The notes under the pieces were generated by a model, which was not told where the DNA came from, did not search any database, and saw nothing but the letters and a program-made list of their open reading frames with translations. Shown here piece after piece: positions 1-8,345 of a stretch of DNA of 64,000 nt. A program made the position numbers and the translations under genes. Where the stretch lies: contig CAVVPK010000034.1 of the NCBI GenBank assembly GCA_963750065.1, forward strand, positions 1 through 64,000, read 5' to 3'. Position 1 is the first letter of the stretch. Each line of letters begins with the position of its first letter. The stretch is from CAVSRC01 sp963750065 (lineage in GTDB: Bacteria; Pseudomonadota; Alphaproteobacteria; Rhizobiales; Kaistiaceae).

Positions 1-2
1 AG

Positions 3-1031
3 AACGCCATCGATCTCCGCCTCGGTGCAGAGGTCGCGTCCATCGACCGCACCGGTTCCGCGGTGGTGCTGACGGACGGAACGTCCATCGCCTTCGATCG
101 GCTGGCGCTTGCCACCGGCGCCACGCCGCGCCTGCCGCCGGTCGCGGGCATCGATCTCGACGGCGTCTTCACGCTCCGCCATGCCGAGGACGCGCGCCGC
201 CTGCGTAGCGCGCTCCATGCAGCCAACGATGTCGTGGTCGTCGGCGGCGGCTTCATCGGGCTGGAGATCGCCGGCACGGCGCGCCTCACCGGCAAGACGG
301 TGACGGTGCTCGAAGCCGCCGACCGGCTGATGGGCCGCGTCGTGGCGCCGGAAATCTCAGCGCACTTTCTTGCCCTCCACCGCGGCTGGGGCAGTGACAT
401 TCGCCTCGGCACCGCGGTCGGCCGCATCGTCGGGGAGGGCGGCAGGGTGGTCGCGGTCGAGACCGCGTCGGGCGACCGCATCGCGGCGGATCTCGCCGTC
501 ATCGGCATCGGTGTGACGCCTAACGTTGCGCTCGCGGACCAGGCGGGTGCCACGATCGACAACGGCATCCTGGTCAACGACTTCATGGAGACCAGCGTTC
601 CCGGTCTCTATGCGGTCGGCGATTGCGTCGCCTTCGATCATTGGGAGCTGAAGCGCCGCGTGCGGCTCGAGTCGGTGCAGAACGCCGTCGATCAGGCCAA
701 GACGCTCTCCGCCGTCCTTGTCGGCAAGCGCGAACCCTACCGCGCCGTGCCGTGGTTCTGGTCGGACCAGGGCGACGTCAAGCTGCAGATGGTCGGCCTG
801 TCGGGCGACGCCACCGAGAGCCATGTGCGCGGCCATCCGGACGAGGGCAGCTTCTCCGTGTTCCACTATGCCGGCACGCGGCTGGTGGCGATCGATTCGG
901 TCAATCGCGCCGCCGACCATGTCCTCGGCCGGCGCATGATCGGCGCCGGCATCTCGCCGCCGCCGGCAAGCGTCGCCGACCTGGGCGTCGATCTGAAGGC
1001 GCTGCTTGCGGCGCATACCCCCGCCGGGTGA
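3..1031 (+). CDS. Ferredoxin/rhodocoxin-type NAD(P)H reductase, 5' end outside window
   Basis: FAD-dependent pyridine nucleotide oxidoreductase of the class that passes electrons from NAD(P)H to a small iron-sulfur ferredoxin. The frame is already open at base 3 with no start codon in view, so the N-terminal FAD fold lies outside the window; 342 codons remain. Visible are LATGATPRLPP, the second Rossmann motif VVVVGGGFIGLEIA near visible residue 77 (NAD binding), and LYAVGDC near residue 205, which contacts FAD in this family. The C-terminal part (SVQNAVDQAK, then PWFWSDQGDVK) is the domain typical of rhodocoxin and putidaredoxin reductases. The ferredoxin partner and any oxygenase are not in the window. 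An APC permease follows after 43 bp on the same strand. The physiological electron acceptor cannot be told from the sequence. Confidence 0.88.
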   Translation, partial: NAIDLRLGAEVASIDRTGSAVVLTDGTSIAFDRLALATGATPRLPPVAGIDLDGVFTLRHAEDARRLRSALHAANDVVVVGGGFIGLEIAGTARLTGKTVTVLEAADRLMGRVVAPEISAHFLALHRGWGSDIRLGTAVGRIVGEGGRVVAVETASGDRIAADLAVIGIGVTPNVALADQAGATIDNGILVNDFMETSVPGLYAVGDCVAFDHWELKRRVRLESVQNAVDQAKTLSAVLVGKREPYRAVPWFWSDQGDVKLQMVGLSGDATESHVRGHPDEGSFSVFHYAGTRLVAIDSVNRAADHVLGRRMIGAGISPPPASVADLGVDLKALLAAHTPAG

Positions 1032-1074
1032 GACTGGCGCCTCCTCGGGGCGCGTGCGAGCGAGGGGGGATGCC

Positions 1075-2400
1075 ATGAACGGTTCAGCCGGCAGTGACGG
1101 CAAGCTCAGCCTCGCCGAGATCGTCGCCATCGGCATCGGCGGCATGGTCGGCGGCGGCATCTTTGCGGTGCTCGGACTGGCCATCGAGACGGCCGGCCAT
1201 GCGGTCGCCATCGCCATGCTCTTCGGCGGCATCCTGGCGCTCTTGACCGGCATCTCCTACGCCCATCTCGGCCTTGCCTTCCGCGACGACGGCGGCAGCT
1301 TCACCTATGTCGAGCACGCCTTCGACAATACGGTTGCGGCCGGAGTTGCCGGCTGGCTGCTGGTCGCCGGCTATGTTGGCACGCTGGCGCTCTATGCCAC
1401 CACTTTCGGCGCCTATGGCGCCGCGATGCTCTCCGGCGGCGGCGTGTCCTGGCTGGCGCCGGCGCTTGGGCTTCTGGTCGTCGGCGCCTTCCTGGCGATC
1501 AACCTCTTTGGCGCCACGACCTCGGGCCGCATCGAGCTTGCGATCGTCGGCGCCAAGGTGGCGATCCTGGCGGTCTTTGCCGTCGCCGGTCTGCTGACGG
1601 TCCAGGCCGATCACATGCTGCCGGTGTTCAATCTGGGCCTCGCCGCGCCGGTGGTGGCGGCCGGGCTGATCTTCGTCGCCTATGAGGGCTTCGAGCTGAT
1701 CCCTAATGCCATTCAGGAGATGCGCCACCCGGAGAGAGACCTCAAGCGTGGACTGATCCTCGCCATCCTCATCACCTCGTTCATCTATGTGGTGGTGAGC
1801 ATGGTGGCGCTCGGCAATCTGACGCCTGAGCAAATCGCCAAGGACCAGGAATATGTGCTGGCGGTCGCCGCGCGGCCGACGCTCGGGCAGGCCGGCTTCG
1901 TGCTCATCGGCATCGCCGCGCTGATGTCGACGGCCTCGGCGATCAACGCCACGCTGTTCGGCTCGGCGCGCCTGGCCACGGTCATGGCGGCCGAGCACGC
2001 GCTGCCGCGCGTCTTTTCGATGCGCGAGCGCACGCGCGACGTGCCGTGGGTGTCGCTGGTGGTCCTCTCCGTGCTGACGGGGGTGTTTCTGCTGCTCGCC
2101 GACCTCACCGTCATCTCGTCCTTCGCCAGCGCCGTGTTCCTGACGATCTTCGCAGCGGTCAACCTGTCCGCCTGGCGTCTGCGCTCCCGCATCGCCATTC
2201 GTGCCGCGGTGCCGCTGGCGGGGGCGCTGTTCTCACTCGCGGCGCTCGCCGTGCTCCTCTGGCACACATGGCAAGTCGATCGCATTAGCCTGGCCTGGAT
2301 CGGTGGCTTCTTCCTCGCTGCGATCCTGCTTGAGACGCTGGTGGTGGCGGTGCGCGGCCAGCGGCCAAAAGCCACGGCTTCCAGCCGGAAAGCCGGCTGA
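1075..2400 (+). CDS. APC-family amino acid permease
   Basis: Integral membrane transporter of the amino acid-polyamine-organocation superfamily, 441 residues with about 12 hydrophobic segments. The N-terminal motif GIGGMVGGGIFAVLG near residue 20 is the unwound first helix that binds substrate amino and carboxyl groups in this fold. VAYEGFELIPNAIQEMRHP near residue 200 matches the conserved helix-6 and following loop region. ATG 1075 was chosen because it follows GAGGGGGA and removes an unlikely Arg/Pro-rich extension that would overlap the reductase gene. Close spacing to the reductase suggests co-transcription but not a shared pathway. Substrate is unknown; cationic or neutral amino acids are both possible. 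Confidence 0.85.
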   Translation: MNGSAGSDGKLSLAEIVAIGIGGMVGGGIFAVLGLAIETAGHAVAIAMLFGGILALLTGISYAHLGLAFRDDGGSFTYVEHAFDNTVAAGVAGWLLVAGYVGTLALYATTFGAYGAAMLSGGGVSWLAPALGLLVVGAFLAINLFGATTSGRIELAIVGAKVAILAVFAVAGLLTVQADHMLPVFNLGLAAPVVAAGLIFVAYEGFELIPNAIQEMRHPERDLKRGLILAILITSFIYVVVSMVALGNLTPEQIAKDQEYVLAVAARPTLGQAGFVLIGIAALMSTASAINATLFGSARLATVMAAEHALPRVFSMRERTRDVPWVSLVVLSVLTGVFLLLADLTVISSFASAVFLTIFAAVNLSAWRLRSRIAIRAAVPLAGALFSLAALAVLLWHTWQVDRISLAWIGGFFLAAILLETLVVAVRGQRPKATASSRKAG

Positions 2401-2445
2401 GCCTTTAATTTTAACAACTTTGATCTGACGCAATCCGGATCGTTC

Positions 2446-2471
2446 GGAACCCCCCTATCTTCCGCCTCGTT
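2446..2471 (+). promoter_or_regulatory. Candidate EcfG (general stress sigma factor) promoter
   Basis: GGAAC at 2446-2450 and CGTT at 2468-2471 are separated by 17 bases. This fits the GGAAC-N16/17-CGTT promoter of the alphaproteobacterial general stress response sigma factor EcfG. It lies about 118 bp upstream of the cupredoxin start. The match is by eye only. Confidence 0.5.
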
Positions 2472-2588
2472 CACCGCGCAATTGCGGGCACCGTTATGAG
2501 GTGTTCGGGGGGGAAGGCTCTTCCGGACGGGGCGACGGTCGGCGCACGCGGTTCGCTTCGGTGCCAAAACCGAAGGAGACTTACGACC

Positions 2589-3089
2589 ATGAGTGTATTT
2601 GCCAAGCGCGCCTCGTTGGCGCTTTTTTCTGCCATCGTGCTGACCGCGGCCTCGGGCGCGGCGATGGCGTCGACCGTTGTCCACGTGTCGCTGTGGGACA
2701 AGGGCGCCGACATGAAGATGGTCACGGGCGAAGAATATGCGCCCGGCGTCAAGATCGACCTGTCCAAGGCGACCATGGGCGTCAAGGCGATGCCCGATCA
2801 CGCCAAGGCCGGTGTGGTGACGTTCAAGGTCACCAACAATTCCAAGGACACCATCCACGAGATGATCGTCATGCAGCTCGACAAGGCTGGCGATCCGCTG
2901 CCCTACATCCAGGCCGAGAATCGCGTCAACGAAGACAAGGCCGGCGATAAGGGCGAGGTTTCCGAGCTCGACCCCGGCAAGTCAGGATCGCTGACCGTGG
3001 CCTTGCAGCCCGGCAAGTATCTCCTCATCTGCAACGTGCCCGGCCATTACGCCTCAGGCATGTGGACCGAAATCACCGTCACCAAATAA
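2589..3089 (+). CDS. Secreted cupredoxin-domain protein
   Basis: Small periplasmic copper-binding electron carrier or copper chaperone, 166 residues. ATG 2589 sits behind GAAGGAGA and begins a classical signal peptide (FAKRASLALFSAIVLTAASG) cut near AMA-ST. The mature part is a single cupredoxin fold ending in CNVPGHYASGM, which supplies the Cys, His and Met copper ligands; the fourth ligand is probably the His in TIHEMIV. The gene stands alone with a strong terminator just downstream and a possible EcfG stress promoter upstream. It resembles plastocyanin/azurin-like proteins annotated as copper-binding in rhizobia. No partner oxidase or reductase is adjacent. Confidence 0.85.
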   Translation: MSVFAKRASLALFSAIVLTAASGAAMASTVVHVSLWDKGADMKMVTGEEYAPGVKIDLSKATMGVKAMPDHAKAGVVTFKVTNNSKDTIHEMIVMQLDKAGDPLPYIQAENRVNEDKAGDKGEVSELDPGKSGSLTVALQPGKYLLICNVPGHYASGMWTEITVTK

Positions 3090-3110
3090 GCCACGGGACG
3101 ACGGGAGCGC

Positions 3111-3150
3111 GGGCGGCGTCGCATTTTTGCGGCGCCGCCCACCGTCTTTT
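3111..3150 (+). terminator. Rho-independent terminator after the cupredoxin gene
   Basis: A 13-bp stem (3111-3123 with 3128-3140, one G-T pair) closed by a TTTT loop is followed by ACCGTCTTTT. It lies 21 bp past the cupredoxin stop and faces the convergent dgdA gene. Confidence 0.75.
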
Positions 3151-3213
3151 CGCCCTGGAGCGGCCGGCGGCCCCGGAGCGGACACTGTCGTTTGCTTTGG
3201 GGCCGCGCTGCGT

Positions 3214-4523
3214 TCAGTGCGTGTCGACGGCCGCCGCGATCGCGTCCGACATGATGTCCACGCCCTGGTCGATCTCGGCGTCCGAAACGGTCAGCGGCGG
3301 CGCGATGCGGAACACGCCCCCCATGCTTGGCAGCTTGACGATGTTCATGCTGAGCCCCCTCAGCATCGCCTCGTCCATGATCCGGGCACCGAGTTCGAAG
3401 CCCGGGGCTTTCGTCTGCCGATCGGTGACGATCTCCATCCCGAGCAATAGGCCGCGCCCGCGCACGTCTCCGATGCATTCGAACCGTTGCTGGAGGGTGA
3501 GGAGGCCATTGCGCAGCCGTTCTCCGCGCGCGACTGCCTGCTCGACAAGACCGTCGCGCTCGACGACATCGAGAACGGTGACGCCAACGGCGGCCGGCAG
3601 CGGATCGGAAACGTGCGTTGTGTAGAAGAGGAATCCTCTTCGAACGCCTTCTGCTCGATCGCCTCGGTGGTCATGACGGCGGCGAGCGGCAGGCCGGCAC
3701 CGAGAGTCTTCGATAGGGTCATGATGTCGGGCGTGACGCCGTCGCGCTGGAAGGCGAACATGTGTCCGGTGCGGCCGACGCCCGTCTGGGCCTCGTCGAG
3801 GATGAGCAGCATGTCGCGCTCCTCGCACTTCTGCTTCAGCGCTGCCAGATAGCCGGGCGGCAGGTCGAGAATGCCGCCGCTCGAGAGAATCGGTTCGGCT
3901 ATGAAAGCCGCGAGACCGCCGGTCGACTGGCGATCGATCAGCGAGAATGCGTCGTCCAGTTCGGTTCGCCAGTCATTCGAACCGTCGGCATAGGTGAAAC
4001 GCGGACGGTAGGCGTTCGGCGCCGGAATGACGAAGGATCCGGCAGCGGCCGGCCCATAGCCTCTCCGGCCGGCGCTGTAGGTCGCCGACGCCGCAGCCCC
4101 GGTCATGCCGTGCCAGCTTTGGGCGAAGGCGACGACTTCGTGTCCGCCTGTCACCAGCTTGGCCATGCGGATGGCCGCTTCGTTGGATTCGGCGCCTGTG
4201 GTCAGCAGTTGCACACGCTCGAGACCCGGTGCCAAGGCGGCAAGACGCGACGCCAGCTCGACGACGGGACGCGACAACATCCCGCTGAACAGGTGGTCGA
4301 GCGTTGCCACCTGCTTCTGGACGGTCGCCACGATGTCGGGATGGCCGTGACCGAGCACGGCGCTCATCTGGCCCGATGTGAAGTCGAGGATTGCGCGTCC
4401 GTCCGCGTCATAGACGAAGCTGCCCTCGGCCCGCTCGACAATGATCGATTCAAAGCTGGGTCCGTAGCGCGTCAGATGCTTGCGGGCAGATGCCCAGAAT
4501 GCGGGATCGTCATTCAGCGACAT
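3214..4523 (-). pseudogene. dgdA: 2,2-dialkylglycine decarboxylase, disrupted by one-base frameshift
   Basis: Class III PLP-dependent aminotransferase that decarboxylates dialkylglycines such as 2-aminoisobutyrate and passes the amino group to pyruvate. The start MSLNDDPAFW closely resembles Burkholderia cepacia DgdA as I remember it. Further on are TGAESNEAA, the PLP-ring aspartate motif LILDEAQTGVGRTG and the Schiff-base lysine motif TLSKTLGAG. The reading frame changes at about 3636-3641: upstream it reads AIEQKAFEE and the family sequence GFLFYTTHVSDPLPAAVG resumes one frame over. Restoring one base gives 436 residues, close to the family length of about 433. ATG 4523 is preceded by GAGGGTG. 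It is divergent from a LysR gene, the same arrangement as dgdA-dgdR. Either a recent mutation or a sequencing error. Confidence 0.85.
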
Positions 4524-4580
4524 GGGATCACCCTCTGCTGGCCGTCCGTCCACGGCTAGCAACCCTTGCGAAAGCAGGCA

Positions 4581-4610
4581 AATTGATATTGTTTCATTTG
4601 GATATCAATT
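4581..4610. promoter_or_regulatory. 9-bp inverted repeat, probable DgdR operator
   Basis: AATTGATAT at 4581-4589 and ATATCAATT at 4602-4610 form a perfect inverted repeat with a 12-base spacer, in the 98-bp divergent region between dgdA (start 4523) and dgdR (start 4622). It is AT-rich in a GC-rich chromosome. LysR proteins bind interrupted palindromes in such regions, and the position next to the dgdR start would suit autoregulation. Confidence 0.6.
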
Positions 4611-4621
4611 GGTCTGATGGA

Positions 4622-5533
4622 ATGCGATTTCTCGATCTCGCCCTGCTCAGGAGCTTCACCCTCGTTGCGCGGACGGGCTCGATCAGCCTCGCCGCGCAGC
4701 AGGTCGGGCGCACACAGTCGGCGCTGAGCATGCAGATGCACCGGCTCGAAGCGCTGGTCGGCCAGGTGCTTCTGCACAGGACAGGGACGGGGGTGCGCCT
4801 CACGGCCGCCGGCGAGAAACTTCTGGCACATGCGGAATCCCTGTTGGCGCGGCACGAAGACATCCTGGCCGAAATGAGCGGCACTGCGTTGAAGGGCGCC
4901 GTCAGCTTCGGCTGTCCGGAAGACTATTCGATCGCCTTCGTCCCCGAGCTTCTGAGAGATTTCTGCGCGCTCAATCCCGATGTCGAGGTGCGCATGGTCT
5001 GCGCGCCGACCTCCGAGCTGCGTCCGCTGCTGCACCGGCGCCAGATCGACATGGCGCTGGTCTCGCTTCCCGATCCCGACAACAGCGCGGTGATCCGCAA
5101 GGAGCGCTTTGTCTGGGTGGCCAATGCCGCAGAGCCGTCCATTCTTGGCGACAGCATCCTGCCGCTGGCGCTTTCGGCGCCGGTGACGCTCGATTACCGG
5201 GCGGCCACAGACGCCATGGCGGCGGTCAATCGCCGCTACCGGGTGGCCTTTGCCAGCAACAGCTACGCCGGCCTCGTCGCCATCGCGCGCTCCGGCCACG
5301 CGATCAGCGTGCTCACCCGTACGGCCGTCCCGCCCGATCTCCACATTGTCACCGCCGGCCTGCCGCCGCTGCCCGAGATCGGCATCGCGCTCGAGTTTGC
5401 CGAACAGCGACCGTCTTCGGTCGCCAGCGCCTTGGGCGACCACATCCGCGCCGTCCTGCCAACTCTGGGAGACACTGCCCCGCCAGCGCTCCCGGACGAC
5501 CGGCCGCGCGGTTCGCGACCGTCGCAGTTGTGA
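4622..5533 (+). CDS. dgdR: LysR-family regulator, DgdR-like
   Basis: DNA-binding transcriptional regulator of 303 residues. The N-terminal winged helix (LRSFTLVARTGSISLAAQQV then RTQSALSMQMHRLE) is a textbook LysR helix-turn-helix at residues 8-60. It is followed by a type 2 periplasmic-binding-like sensor domain beginning near GAVSFGCPEDY. ATG 4622 is chosen because the longer frame runs back through the promoter region and dgdA. It is divergent from dgdA with a perfect inverted repeat between them. In Burkholderia, DgdR represses dgdA and is relieved by dialkylglycines; that role is inferred here from context. The last 20 residues are basic and poorly conserved. Confidence 0.8.
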   Translation: MRFLDLALLRSFTLVARTGSISLAAQQVGRTQSALSMQMHRLEALVGQVLLHRTGTGVRLTAAGEKLLAHAESLLARHEDILAEMSGTALKGAVSFGCPEDYSIAFVPELLRDFCALNPDVEVRMVCAPTSELRPLLHRRQIDMALVSLPDPDNSAVIRKERFVWVANAAEPSILGDSILPLALSAPVTLDYRAATDAMAAVNRRYRVAFASNSYAGLVAIARSGHAISVLTRTAVPPDLHIVTAGLPPLPEIGIALEFAEQRPSSVASALGDHIRAVLPTLGDTAPPALPDDRPRGSRPSQL

Positions 5534-5662
5534 GTCGCTCCGGTCGGCCTGATCGCCGTCCGCCACCGAGCCGATTGCAGTCCCGCCGGCCTTCGACTAC
5601 ATAGGCGCCAACTTCCCCAACGATTTCGTGTGACGGCCCGCTCGGGCCAAGCGGAGTGCGGA

Positions 5663-7315
5663 ATGGCGCGCCAGTTCATCTATCACATGCAGGGCCTGTC
5701 CAAGTCCTATGCGGGCGGCAAGAAGGTCCTCGAGAACATCAACCTGTCCTTCTACCCGGATGCCAAGATCGGCGTTCTGGGGCCGAACGGCTCCGGCAAG
5801 TCGACGCTGTTGAAGATCATGGCCGGCAGCGAGAAGGAATTCGCCGGCGAAGCGTGGCTGGCCGATGGCGCCACCGTCGGCTACCTGGCGCAGGAGCCGC
5901 CGCTCGACCCGGAAAAGGACGTTCTGGCCAATGTGATGCAGGGCGTCGCCGCCAAGCAGGCTCTGCTCGACCGCTACAACGAGCTGATGATGAACTACTC
6001 CGACGAGACGGCGGAGGAGGCGACCAGGCTTCAGGACCAGATCGACAGCCAGAACCTGTGGGACCTCGACGCCCAGGTCGAGCAGGCGATGGACGCCCTC
6101 GGCTGCCCGCCCAACGATGCCGACGTCACCACGCTGTCGGGCGGTGAGCGGCGCCGGGTGGCGCTCTGCCAGCTCCTGCTGCGCCAGCCCGACCTGCTGC
6201 TCCTCGACGAGCCGACCAACCATCTCGACGCCGAGACCGTGCGCTGGCTGGAGAAGCACCTGCGCGAGTACCCGGGCGCCATCCTCATCGTCACCCACGA
6301 CCGCTACTTCCTCGACAACGTCACCGGCTGGGTCCTCGAGCTCGATCGTGGCCGCGGCATCCCTTACGAGGGCAACTACTCGGCCTATCTGGAGAAGAAG
6401 GCCAAGCGCATGGAGCAGGAGGGCCGCGAGGATGCCGCCCGCCAGCGCGCTCTGGCGCAGGAGCGCGAGTGGATCGCCGCCAGTCCTCGCGCCCGCCAGA
6501 CGAAATCAAAGGCGCGCATCCGCGCCTATGACGAACTGCTCAAGCGCAACGAGGAGCGGGCACCGGGCACCGCCCAGATCCTTATCCCGCCGGGCGAGCG
6601 CCTGGGCGACACAGTCATCGATATCGAGGGCCTGTCGAAGGGTTATGGCGACCGGCTACTGATCGAGGACCTCTCCTTCAAATTGCCGCCGGGCGGCATC
6701 GTCGGCGTCATCGGCCCGAACGGGGTCGGCAAGACGACGCTCTTCCGCATGCTCACCGGCCAGGAAAAACCTGATGCCGGCAGTGTCCGCCTCGGCGACA
6801 CGGTGCATTTGGGCTATGTCGACCAGGACCGCGACGATCTCAGCCCCAACAAGACCGTGTGGGAGCAGATCTCGGACGGGCAGGACATCATCAAGCTGGG
6901 CAAGCGCGAGATGAACTCGCGCGCCTATGTCGGCGCCTTCAACTTCAAGGGCGGCGACCAGCAGCAGAAGGTGGGCTCACTCTCCGGCGGCCAGCGCAAT
7001 CGCGTCCATCTCGCGAGCCTCCTCAAAAGCGGCGCCAATGTGCTGCTCCTCGACGAGCCGACCAACGACCTCGACACCGAGACGCTGGCCGCGCTGGAAG
7101 ACGCGCTCGAAGACTTCGCCGGCTGTGCCGTGGTCATCTCGCACGACCGCATGTTCCTCGACCGGCTGGCCACCCACATCCTCGCTTTCGAGGGCGACAG
7201 TCATGTCGAGTGGTTCGAGGGCAACTTCGAGGAGTACGAGGCCGACAAGGTGCGTCGCCTCGGCGCCGACGCCGCCAACCATCACCGGGTGAAGTACAAG
7301 CAGTTCGCGCGGTGA
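5663..7315 (+). CDS. ettA: Energy-dependent translational throttle protein EttA (ABC-F)
   Basis: Ribosome-associated ABC-F ATPase of 550 residues that gates the first elongation steps according to ATP level; cytosolic, not a transporter. There are two ABC domains. The first has GPNGSGKST, LSGGERRRVALC and LLLLDEPTNHLD; the second has GPNGVGKTT, LSGGQRNRVHLAS and VLLLDEPTNDLD. The linker between them (YLEKKAKRMEQEGREDAARQ and following, near residues 245-300) is the charged P-site tRNA-interaction motif that separates EttA from other ABC-F groups. ATG 5663 gives the usual MARQFIYHMQGLSK start. Its last 52 bases are duplicated at 8085-8136, on the far side of the vapBC cassette. Confidence 0.95.
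   Translation: MARQFIYHMQGLSKSYAGGKKVLENINLSFYPDAKIGVLGPNGSGKSTLLKIMAGSEKEFAGEAWLADGATVGYLAQEPPLDPEKDVLANVMQGVAAKQALLDRYNELMMNYSDETAEEATRLQDQIDSQNLWDLDAQVEQAMDALGCPPNDADVTTLSGGERRRVALCQLLLRQPDLLLLDEPTNHLDAETVRWLEKHLREYPGAILIVTHDRYFLDNVTGWVLELDRGRGIPYEGNYSAYLEKKAKRMEQEGREDAARQRALAQEREWIAASPRARQTKSKARIRAYDELLKRNEERAPGTAQILIPPGERLGDTVIDIEGLSKGYGDRLLIEDLSFKLPPGGIVGVIGPNGVGKTTLFRMLTGQEKPDAGSVRLGDTVHLGYVDQDRDDLSPNKTVWEQISDGQDIIKLGKREMNSRAYVGAFNFKGGDQQQKVGSLSGGQRNRVHLASLLKSGANVLLLDEPTNDLDTETLAALEDALEDFAGCAVVISHDRMFLDRLATHILAFEGDSHVEWFEGNFEEYEADKVRRLGADAANHHRVKYKQFAR
7262..7313 (+). repeat. 52-bp direct repeat, copy A (ettA 3' end)
   Basis: Identical to 8085-8136, 823 bp away. This copy encodes the EttA C-terminus and ends in the T of the ettA stop codon (TGA here, TAA at the second copy). 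Everything between the copies is the vapBC cassette. Confidence 0.95.
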
Positions 7316-7321
7316 GGGGCG

Positions 7322-7726
7322 TCAGGCCGGCGGTGCGATCAGCGTGACGTCGGGGAAATAGGCGCGGTAGCGGCGGACGTCGCGCGTCAGGATCGGAATC
7401 TTCGCGACCTCGGCGTGGGCGCCGATGAAGAAATCGGCGATCATGCTGGTGCGCGGGCCTCCGGCTGCGCGATATCGGGCGAAGGCGCGCCCAGCAAGGA
7501 ACAGCGCGGAAGTGGGCGCGCGCTCCAGGACGAGGCCCAGCTCGGAGATCGCCGTTTGCAGATCGGCCTCCGCTGCGATGCGAGCGGCGAGTTCAGCGTA
7601 GGTGATTTCGTTGAGGTAGGCCGCTCCCCGGCTGCGGCATTGCTGGAGATGCTCGCTCGACCACGCAAACCAAACTGGATCGTCGCTCAGGAGGTCGACG
7701 ATGACATTGGTGTCGACGAGCGTCAT
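7322..7726 (-). CDS. vapC: VapC-type PIN-domain toxin
   Basis: Type II toxin, a Mg-dependent ribonuclease of the PIN family, 134 residues. Three acidic clusters fit the PIN active site: Asp in LVDTNVIVDLL at residue 4, Glu in NEITYAELA near residue 40, and Asp in MIADFFIGAHA near residue 95. Its ATG overlaps the vapB stop codon as ATGA, so translation is coupled. It points towards ettA and ends 6 bp past the ettA stop. Targets in VapC proteins vary (initiator tRNA, other tRNAs, 23S rRNA); the target here is unknown. The cassette lies between direct repeats, which suggests it was acquired as a unit. Confidence 0.88.
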   Translation of the reverse strand: MTLVDTNVIVDLLSDDPVWFAWSSEHLQQCRSRGAAYLNEITYAELAARIAAEADLQTAISELGLVLERAPTSALFLAGRAFARYRAAGGPRTSMIADFFIGAHAEVAKIPILTRDVRRYRAYFPDVTLIAPPA

Positions 7727-7989
7727 TCGACCTTCAACGGAGGATCCTCGGCCGGATCGCCCCGAAGTTCCTTCATGAACTCGTCAGTGGTGATGCCGCG
7801 GATGAGGCGCTGTTTCGCAAGCCTGCGGAGCCTCTCCATGTAGTCGTCGGTGCTCTTCGACTTCTCGATGATCACACCCCCGGCTGCCGTGGCGCGTACG
7901 TTCACCTCGTCGCCGGGCTTGATCCCGACGGCGTCGCGGACGCTCTTGGGGAGCGTGACCTGGCCTTTGATGGTGACCCGCGTGGACAT
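7723..7989 (-). CDS. vapB: AbrB/MazE-fold antitoxin VapB
   Basis: Antitoxin and autorepressor of 88 residues. The N-terminal swapped-hairpin DNA-binding fold is recognisable from MSTRVTIKGQVTLPKSVRD and KPGDEVNV. The charged C-terminal tail (TTDEFMKELRGDP) is the usual toxin-binding segment. ATG 7989 is preferred because it gives the conserved family N-terminus and has GGAAA upstream; an ATG at 8001 would add four residues. A perfect 8-bp inverted repeat immediately upstream (8005-8032) is the likely operator for the VapBC complex. Confidence 0.85.
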   Translation of the reverse strand: MSTRVTIKGQVTLPKSVRDAVGIKPGDEVNVRATAAGGVIIEKSKSTDDYMERLRRLAKQRLIRGITTDEFMKELRGDPAEDPPLKVE

Positions 7990-8004
7990 GGCGATTTCCA
8001 TCGT

Positions 8005-8032
8005 GGTATTACCAGAAGAGGAAAGTAATACC
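8005..8032. promoter_or_regulatory. Inverted repeat, probable VapBC autoregulatory operator
   Basis: GGTATTAC at 8005-8012 and GTAATACC at 8025-8032 are perfect inverted arms with a 12-base spacer, 16 bp upstream of the vapB start at 7989. Antitoxins with this fold bind such palindromes over their own promoter. Confidence 0.65.
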
Positions 8033-8084
8033 GACGAGACCGTGTTTCAAGTCGTGAGATTGGAGGCATTCTCGTAGCCGGCTG

Positions 8085-8136
8085 GGCGCCGACGCCGCCA
8101 ACCATCACCGGGTGAAGTACAAGCAGTTCGCGCGGT
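8085..8136 (+). repeat. 52-bp direct repeat, copy B (orphan ettA tail)
   Basis: Exact copy of the last 52 bases of ettA (7262-7313), followed by AAGG instead of GAGG, so it would end in TAA. Nothing upstream of it resembles ettA. It looks like the original gene end displaced by an insertion that re-supplied the tail, or a tandem duplication later filled by vapBC. Confidence 0.93.
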
Positions 8137-8309
8137 AAGGATCGTTTCGCTTCGAGAAGAGGTTATCCACAGCTCTCGCCGTATGAACGTGCTGCTGAAC
8201 GTTTTGAGGGATAGAAACCGCTTGGTGCCGGGGAACGGCAGCTTCACAGGCTGCACGCGTGTTTTCTCGCGTTGACATCCGTGCTGTTCTAGTGCCCTAA
8301 GACCTTGGT

Positions 8310-8338
8310 TCCTCTCGAATTAGCTTTTGCTGAGAGGA
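8310..8338 (+). promoter_or_regulatory. Hairpin sequestering a ribosome binding site
   Basis: TCCTCTC at 8310-8316 pairs perfectly with GAGAGGA at 8332-8338 across a 15-base loop. The right arm is most of the strong ribosome site GAGAGGAG (8332-8339) of the micro-ORF at 8346. A consensus TTGACA (8272-8277) upstream could be its -35 box, though the -10 is weak. Confidence 0.5.
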
Positions 8339-8345
8339 GCGACCA

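Noticed and set aside
8163..8171. Perfect DnaA box TTATCCACA
   Set aside because: Single copy with no cluster of boxes, AT-rich unwinding region or replication genes nearby; not enough for an origin.
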